DNA of 11,803 nucleotides from M3007 sp964481485 (GTDB lineage: Bacteria; Bacteroidota; Bacteroidia; Chitinophagales; Saprospiraceae): positions 1 through 11,803 of the forward strand of contig CAYZVM010000194.1 of NCBI GenBank assembly GCA_964481485.1, in the 5' to 3' direction. The notes below the pieces were generated by a model, which saw only the letters and a list, made by a program, of their open reading frames with translations, searched no databases and was not told the origin of the DNA. Position numbers and translations under genes: made by a program. Below are positions 6,964 to 11,803 of the stretch, piece after piece (the first letter of the stretch is position 1; every line of letters begins with the position of its first letter).

Positions 6964-7680
6964 TCACTTCGGCGGCCTACTCGGCCTTACCTCGATTTTG
7001 CTCGGCAGTGTGCGCGGGTTCATTTTCAGCAAATCCACCACCATTTGGCCCAAGTCTTCGGGCTGTATTTTCCAGTTGTCGGCAGGATTCGGCTCGTGGT
7101 TGTTGAAATGTGTGGCCACCGAGCCGGGCATGATGGTGGAGCATTTGACCCCGGCATCGCGCAGGTCGAGCATGACGGCTTGGGTGAAGCCCACCAGGCC
7201 AAACTTGCTGGCATTGTAAGCCGCCCCAGCGGCAAAGAAATTGGTGCCGGCAAGACTGGCAATGCTGATGAAATAACCTTTTGATTGGATGAGCGCGTCC
7301 ACAGCAGCTTTGAGGCTGTAAAAAACACCAGTCAGGTTGGTGTCTATTGTTTCGTGCCACTGTTCGGGCGTGAGCGTCGTGATGGGCGCAAAATGCCCTA
7401 ATCCGGCATTGGCGACGAGTACGTCGAGGCTGCCAAAAGCGGCGAGCGTTTTTGCCACGGCATCTTTCTGCGCATCAAAATCCCGCACATCGGCGGCGAT
7501 GGCGAGCAGTTTTCCGGGGCCAATGGCAGAAAGTTGGCGGGCTGCGGCGTCGGCAGTTTCTTGGTGGCGGCTGGTGATGGCAACGTTCATGCCTTCTTTG
7601 AGCAGGCTTTCGGCGATGCCATAACCGATGCCTTTGCTGCCCCCGGTGATGAGGGCTGTTTTTCCGTGGAGATGATTCAT
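6964..7680 (-). CDS. Short-chain dehydrogenase/reductase (SDR family)
   Basis: A classical SDR of 238 residues, close to the usual 240 to 250. It has the cofactor motif T12-G-G-S-K-G-I-G19, the structural N91-A-G, N115, and the catalytic S142, Y155 and K159 (YNASK). PGSVAT at 185-190 closes the nicotinamide site. The segment TSRH at 36-39, with Arg after the second strand and Lys in the glycine motif, suggests NADP(H) preference. The closest theme is 3-ketoacyl-ACP reductase or a related carbonyl reductase; the substrate cannot be assigned. The start at 7680 places the glycine motif at residue 12, as expected. A longer version would begin with a TTG at 7797 and add 39 low-complexity residues, so it is rejected. 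The gene is divergent from acsA across 286 nt, and no perfect -7 box is seen on its side. It is probably a single-gene cytoplasmic enzyme. Confidence 0.9.
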   Translation of the reverse strand: MNHLHGKTALITGGSKGIGYGIAESLLKEGMNVAITSRHQETADAAARQLSAIGPGKLLAIAADVRDFDAQKDAVAKTLAAFGSLDVLVANAGLGHFAPITTLTPEQWHETIDTNLTGVFYSLKAAVDALIQSKGYFISIASLAGTNFFAAGAAYNASKFGLVGFTQAVMLDLRDAGVKCSTIMPGSVATHFNNHEPNPADNWKIQPEDLGQMVVDLLKMNPRTLPSKIEVRPSRPPK

Positions 7681-7966
7681 AGTGCCAAAACGCGGCAAAG
7701 GGGAAATGGTTGCTGCGCATCGTGGCGCTCCCTTCCCGCCGCTTGGCATTCCGCCGCCGTGCGAAGATGTTTTCCCCCCGCGCATCCGCGTGTGCAAACC
7801 CCACCTGAGTCATCAGGCATCGCATGTATCCCCAATCCTTTTGGAGCGCTCACAGTGATTCCCGCGCACATGACGAAAATCACCCCAGCCGACGACCCCA
7901 GTCGTATTCTTCCTGCAAGGCCGAAAGGTATTTTTGCCAACAACACATTCGCTATCCTCCCTCGCC
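7681..7966. promoter_or_regulatory. Divergent intergenic region between SDR and acsA
   Basis: This 286-bp region must hold promoters for both genes. The acsA side has a clear -7 box (7929-7936). On the SDR side I see no perfect TAnnTTTG. No coding frame, repeat or RNA gene stands out. Confidence 0.4.
7929..7936 (+). promoter_or_regulatory. Candidate Bacteroidota -7 box for acsA
   Basis: TATTTTTG matches TAnnTTTG perfectly and ends 30 nt before the ATG at 7967. The -33 position shows only TTC (7907-7909), one mismatch from TTG. The same octamer serves the FAD oxidoreductase gene. Its position rules out translation from a TTG at 7934, which lies inside the box. Confidence 0.45.
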
Positions 7967-9679
7967 ATGTCGCCAAATTTGCAGGATTACCCCTCTTTTT
8001 ATCAAAATTTTCATTGGGCAAATGAAAGAGAAAACCTTTCAGGACTTCCCGGTGGGAAAGGTTTGAACATTGCCTTCGAAGCAGTGGAACGCCACGCAAA
8101 CGGCCCACTGAAAAATACCGTCGCCCTGCGCTGGCTGCGCAAGGATAAAAGTGTAGAGGAAGTCACCTATGCCGGTTTGCAAAGGCTTACCTCACAATTC
8201 GCCAATGTGCTCGAACACCTCGGCGTGAAGAAAGGCGACACGGTTTTTTCCTTCGCCGGAAGAATTCCCGAACTCTACCTCTCGGCATTGGGTACTTTGA
8301 AAAAAACGGCTGTTTTTTGCCCACTCTTCTCCGTTTTCGGCCCCGAACCCGTGTGGCAAAGATTGAGCCGCGGCAATGCGAAAGTGCTGGTGACGACCAC
8401 CGCGCTTTTCAACAAAACCGTGCAGCAAATCCTTGACCGGCTGCCAGAGTTGCGATTCATTCTGCTCACTGACGCGGAAACCCACGTTTCCGAGCGCATT
8501 TTGTCGCTGCCAACTTTAATGAAAGCAGCCTCCGACCTATTCGCCATTCCACCCACCGACCCCGAAACCCCGGCGCTGCTGCACTTCACCAGCGGCACCA
8601 CAGGCATGCCCAAAGGCGCGTTGCACGTGCATCAAGCAGTGCTGACACACTACGCAACGGGCAAGTACGTGCTCGATTTTCACCCCGGCGACATCTTCTG
8701 GTGCACCGCCGACCCGGGCTGGGTCACGGGTACTTCCTATGGCATCATCGCGCCATTGGTCAATGGCGTGACCAACATCGTGGACGAAGAAGAATTCGAT
8801 GCCGCCCGCTGGTATTCCATTTTGGAAAAACAAAAAGTAAACGTCTGGTACACAGCGCCTACGGCCATTCGCCGCCTGATGCGCATGGACATTCACCCAC
8901 GCGAACAATACGACTTGAAAAACCTTCGCCTGATGCTCAGCGTCGGCGAGCCGCTGCACGCCGACGCGGTGGTCTGGTGCCAGCAAACCTTCGGAGTGTC
9001 CGTGCTCGACAACTGGTGGCAAACGGAAACGGGCGGTATCATGATCGCCAATTTCGCCTCTTTACCCGTCAAACCCGGCTCGATGGGCAAACCCCTGCCC
9101 GGCGTGGAAGCCGCCATTGCGGAACTGACGGATTCGGGAATTCAAATCATCGAAGAGCCTGAAAAACAGGGACATCTGGTTTTGAAAAAAGGCTTTCCCT
9201 CCATGTTCCGTGCCTACCTGCACGACGAGGAGCGCTACCAAAAATGTTTTCGGGACGACTGGTACATCACCGGCGACCTGGCACGCAAAGACGCCGACGG
9301 GTACTTCTGGTTTGTAGGCCGTGCCGACGATATTATCAAAACTTCCGGTCACATGGTTGGCCCCTTCGAAGTGGAAAGTACGCTGACACAGCATCCCGCC
9401 GTAGCCGAAGCCGCCGTCATCGGCAAACCCGACCCCAACATCGGCGAATTGGTGAAAGCCTTCGTAGTTTTAAAAACAGGAAATACAGCCAGCGAAGAGA
9501 TGAAGTTGGACATCATTGGTTTTGCCCGGAAAAAAATGGGGCCCGCCGTGGCGCCCAAAGAAATTGCCTTCGTCGATGCGCTTCCCAAAACCAAAAGCGG
9601 AAAAATCCTGCGGCGTTTGCTGAAAGCGCGGGAATTGGGGTTGCCGGAAGGGGATTTGTCTACGCTGGAACAAGGTTAA
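7967..9679 (+). CDS. acsA: Acetyl-CoA synthetase, AMP-forming (AcsA type)
   Basis: A 570-residue member of the adenylate-forming ligase family, the same size as Bacillus AcsA. It activates acetate with ATP to acetyl-AMP and then forms acetyl-CoA. Core motifs in order are the P-loop T208-S-G-T-T-G-M-P-K-G217, WYTAPTAIRRL, LSVGEPL, W350-W-Q-T-E-T-G356 (acetyl-size pocket Trp and adenine-site residues), ITGD437 (ribose contact), the hinge GR452-A-D-D455, GPFEVES, and PKTKSG-K546-ILRR near the end. K546 is the catalytic lysine that is a regulatory acetylation site in this family. The C-terminal LPEGDLSTLE is very AcsA-like. One oddity is Met463 where many Acs proteins have Arg in the A8 loop (SGH-M-VG). 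The ATG at 7967 is chosen because the upstream TTG falls in the promoter box. The gene stands alone, and the next gene starts 54 nt later. Confidence 0.92.
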   Translation: MSPNLQDYPSFYQNFHWANERENLSGLPGGKGLNIAFEAVERHANGPLKNTVALRWLRKDKSVEEVTYAGLQRLTSQFANVLEHLGVKKGDTVFSFAGRIPELYLSALGTLKKTAVFCPLFSVFGPEPVWQRLSRGNAKVLVTTTALFNKTVQQILDRLPELRFILLTDAETHVSERILSLPTLMKAASDLFAIPPTDPETPALLHFTSGTTGMPKGALHVHQAVLTHYATGKYVLDFHPGDIFWCTADPGWVTGTSYGIIAPLVNGVTNIVDEEEFDAARWYSILEKQKVNVWYTAPTAIRRLMRMDIHPREQYDLKNLRLMLSVGEPLHADAVVWCQQTFGVSVLDNWWQTETGGIMIANFASLPVKPGSMGKPLPGVEAAIAELTDSGIQIIEEPEKQGHLVLKKGFPSMFRAYLHDEERYQKCFRDDWYITGDLARKDADGYFWFVGRADDIIKTSGHMVGPFEVESTLTQHPAVAEAAVIGKPDPNIGELVKAFVVLKTGNTASEEMKLDIIGFARKKMGPAVAPKEIAFVDALPKTKSGKILRRLLKARELGLPEGDLSTLEQG

Positions 9680-9684
9680 ACCCT

Positions 9685-9699
9685 TTTATACCATATAAA
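9685..9699. other. Small AT-rich inverted repeat after acsA
   Basis: TTTATA and TATAAA are separated by CCA directly after the acsA stop. The stem is only 6 AT pairs and weak. The rest of the 54-nt gap is AT-rich and could carry a promoter for the next gene, but no good TAnnTTTG is present. It may be chance. Confidence 0.2.
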
Positions 9700-9733
9700 T
9701 AATGACTGTTTTAATTGAAAATACTGTTCGCAC

Positions 9734-11761
9734 ATGGACAATCTGGCAAAAATTACAAACCTTATCAAATCCTTCGAACCACTGATAAGCGGCGAAATAT
9801 CCGAGGTCGAAATAAAACTCTCGGTTGATGCAACGCCCATAGCCGGCGGTGGTTACCTGCACCTGGATTTCGATACGGGACAGTATGACGGCATACTCGA
9901 ATTAGCAATCGGCAATGTCGTCACCATTAAAGCCATCGGGTTGATAACCACTCAAATGCCCGACGGGACCGAGTCGGTGTCGGTGCTGGTGATACTGACG
10001 GCGGAGTTCCCAAGCGGTATCCAGTTGGGTTTCGGGTTCAAACTCACCGGACTGGGTGGCCTCGTCGGAGTCAACAGGCGGCGCGACCTTGAAGCGCTGA
10101 TGGCCGGCGTGCAATCCGGTTCGCTCGACAGCGTTTTGTTCCCTGCCGACCCGGTTAACAATGCGCACAAGATCATTGCCGACCTGAAAGCCTTTTTCCC
10201 GCCGAAAGACGAACTGTTCCTTGTGGGCCCTATGGCCAAAATAGGCTGGGGCCCGGGCGACATGATCTCCATTTCCGTCGGCGTTGTATTGCAATTCCCC
10301 GGCGCGTTCGATATACTGGGCGACCTGAAGGTAGCCGTGCCTGATCCGGAAGCGCCGCTGGTCAAGATCAATGTCAATTTCCTGGGCGGCATTGATTTCG
10401 ACAAAAAAGAACTGTATTTTTTGTCTACCATCTACGACTCCAAAATCTTTTTCCTGAAGATCGAGGGCGGAATGGGTCTGTTGCTCAACTGGGGTGAAAA
10501 TTCCAATTTTGTACTCACGGTGGGCGGCTTTCACCCCAGTTTCGACGCGCCGAAATTGCCGTTCGACGAACCTGCCCGCCTCGCGGTGCGCATCCTCGAT
10601 AAAGACCATGCCCGCATATACAAGGAAGGATATTTCGCCATCACCTCCAATACGGTGCAATTCGGTTCGCGGTCGGAGGTATTCTTCGGTTTTGATGCGT
10701 TCAATGTAAGCGGCGCGTTCGGTTACGATGCCTTGTTTTATTTCAATCCCTTCCGTTTTCTGGTTGGCGTGAGCGGTTCTATGGAACTGGAAGTTTTCGG
10801 CGTAGGTGCATTATCCATCTCGCTTGATCTCGACCTGGAAGGCCCCGAGCCCTGGATGGTAAAAGGCAAAGGCACCTTCGAAATACTATTTATTGACATT
10901 GACGTGGATATCAGCGAAACATGGGGGGGCAGCCAGGACGAAACGCCGGAAAAAATAAAGGTTCTGGAAGAAGTAAAAAAAGAACTGGAATATCCCGACA
11001 GCTGGACTGCCGAACTCCCTCCTTCCGCCAACCTGCTGGTGACGCTCCGCAACCTGGGTGAAGCGGCGGATAGCAAAATCATGCACCCTGCCGGCAGCCT
11101 GCGAATCAGTCAGAAGTTTGTTCCGCTGGACATTTCCATTGATAAAATAGGTCCACTGCGGCCGGTGATTGAAATTGATACTGATGATGGGGCCCTGTCC
11201 CTCACCTGCGACAAAGTAAGGATCGAACTTGGACCGGATTCCTCGGGACTCGAAATAGAAACAGAAGCCACCGAACCTTTCGCCATGGCCCAGTTCAGGG
11301 ACATGGGGGATACCGGCCAACTCAGTGCCAAGGCATTCAGCAAACAGCACAGCGGATTGATCCTGGCCTCCTCGGAGGCGATTGGTTATCAGGACGCCGT
11401 GCAGCGCAACGTGCGTTACGAACTGAGTTATATCCCCGAATTGGAGGAGTCAGCCTCCTATTTTGAAGGATATTCCACAGCGTCATTCGCTCAGTTCCTG
11501 CAGGGAAACGCCGTGGCGCAATCGCCGCTTTCCCAACAATACAAAATGCAATACAATCCCTTTTGGGAAAAGATCGCCATCGAGTCGGAAGGCTTCAGCA
11601 TTGTGGACGCAGCAAGCAACAGCCTTTCCGAATACGGCAGTTTTATCAGTGCAGAACTGGCCCAGGAAACACTGGATCAGTTGACCAGCGCAGGTACAGT
11701 GTCTAACGGACAATTCCACATCATTCCTAATTACGAAGTAAATCTTTTCGCTGTTCATTGA
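9734..11761 (+). CDS. DUF6603-like large beta-rich protein, function unknown
   Basis: A 675-residue protein with no signal peptide, only one Cys (C492) and no recognisable catalytic motif. From memory the segment at residues 98-395 follows the DUF6603 pattern: GFGFKLTGLGGLVGVNR, then SGSLDSVLFPADPV, GPMAKIGWG, GGIDFDKKELYF, VGGFHPSF, EGYFAITSNTVQFG, FNVSGAFGYDALFYF and GPEPWMVKGKGTFEILF. The part after about residue 420 (LPPSANLLVTLR, HPAGSLRISQKFVPLDISIDKIG) fits the family's C-terminal extension. Alternating hydrophobic residues throughout suggest many beta strands, perhaps a long sheet or groove; the last 100 residues look mixed helical. The family has no established role. The gene is set 54 nt after acsA, and 6 nt before what may be a further gene, so it could begin an operon running off the window. 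The family call rests on pattern recall and needs a profile search. Confidence 0.7.
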   Translation: MDNLAKITNLIKSFEPLISGEISEVEIKLSVDATPIAGGGYLHLDFDTGQYDGILELAIGNVVTIKAIGLITTQMPDGTESVSVLVILTAEFPSGIQLGFGFKLTGLGGLVGVNRRRDLEALMAGVQSGSLDSVLFPADPVNNAHKIIADLKAFFPPKDELFLVGPMAKIGWGPGDMISISVGVVLQFPGAFDILGDLKVAVPDPEAPLVKINVNFLGGIDFDKKELYFLSTIYDSKIFFLKIEGGMGLLLNWGENSNFVLTVGGFHPSFDAPKLPFDEPARLAVRILDKDHARIYKEGYFAITSNTVQFGSRSEVFFGFDAFNVSGAFGYDALFYFNPFRFLVGVSGSMELEVFGVGALSISLDLDLEGPEPWMVKGKGTFEILFIDIDVDISETWGGSQDETPEKIKVLEEVKKELEYPDSWTAELPPSANLLVTLRNLGEAADSKIMHPAGSLRISQKFVPLDISIDKIGPLRPVIEIDTDDGALSLTCDKVRIELGPDSSGLEIETEATEPFAMAQFRDMGDTGQLSAKAFSKQHSGLILASSEAIGYQDAVQRNVRYELSYIPELEESASYFEGYSTASFAQFLQGNAVAQSPLSQQYKMQYNPFWEKIAIESEGFSIVDAASNSLSEYGSFISAELAQETLDQLTSAGTVSNGQFHIIPNYEVNLFAVH

Positions 11762-11767
11762 AATAAG

Positions 11768-11803
11768 GTGAAAAGGTACATTTGGGTCAAAAAGATGCTG
11801 GTA
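11768..11803 (+). CDS. Possible start of a further gene (truncated by window edge)
   Basis: A GTG 6 nt after the preceding stop opens a frame that stays open to the last base, giving MKRYIWVKKMLV. The basic start followed by hydrophobic residues could begin a signal or anchor segment, but only 12 codons are visible. The spacing fits an operon with the DUF6603-like gene. An in-frame ATG at 11795 is an alternative start. This is weak evidence. Confidence 0.3.
   Translation, partial: MKRYIWVKKMLV

Noticed and set aside
7681..7797. N-terminal extension of the SDR from a TTG at 7797
   Set aside because: It adds 39 Gly/Arg-rich residues before a start that already places the glycine motif at residue 12.
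7934..7966. Longer acsA with a TTG start at 7934
   Set aside because: The TTG lies inside the candidate -7 box, and the extra residues do not match the family N-terminus.
9902..10660. 252-codon open frame on the minus strand opposite the DUF6603-like gene
   Set aside because: The plus strand frame is far longer and shows family-like segments, so this is a shadow.

Overview
The window most likely comes from a GC-rich member of the Bacteroidota (Saprospiria- or Chitinophagia-like). Three signs point there. Upstream of three genes there are near-perfect matches to the Bacteroidota -7 box TAnnTTTG, each ending 25 to 30 nt before the start codon. No gene start has a convincing Shine-Dalgarno site. 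The gene types also fit: a CrtI-like oxidoreductase, an AcsA-type acetyl-CoA synthetase and a large Eco57I-class restriction-modification protein. This assignment is an inference; no rRNA or marker gene is present.

Layout, left to right. (1) 3-2260, minus strand: a two-gene unit with a CrtI/RetSat-type FAD oxidoreductase followed by a CHAD-domain (polyphosphate-binding type) protein. The two overlap by 7 bp but differ sharply in base composition. (2) 2261-2645: an intergenic stretch holding a MITE-like element of about 156 bp with imperfect terminal inverted repeats and a strong inner hairpin of CGCAAAG units. A candidate promoter for the next gene follows it. (3) 2646-6464, plus strand: a single-chain Type IIG restriction-modification enzyme with a PD-(D/E)xK nuclease, an N6-adenine methyltransferase and a TaqI-like specificity domain. 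Its specificity region is AT-rich and looks swapped, and a short repeat lies in frame inside the methyltransferase part. (4) 6468-6500: a perfect 15-bp hairpin, then a 136-residue protein of unknown function on the plus strand. (5) 6964-7680, minus strand: a short-chain dehydrogenase/reductase, convergent with the unknown gene and divergent from the next. (6) 7967-9679, plus strand: acetyl-CoA synthetase (acsA). (7) 9734-11761, plus strand: a 675-residue beta-rich protein that resembles the DUF6603 family, followed after 6 nt by the first codons of what may be another gene cut by the window edge.

The genes do not form one pathway. The metabolic genes (FAD oxidoreductase, SDR, AcsA) look like ordinary chromosomal genes. 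The Type IIG gene with its flanking repeats and the unknown small gene form an accessory block set between them. The DUF6603-like gene is the least understood item and may open a further operon to the right. No complete new multi-gene defence or secretion system can be shown from this window alone.
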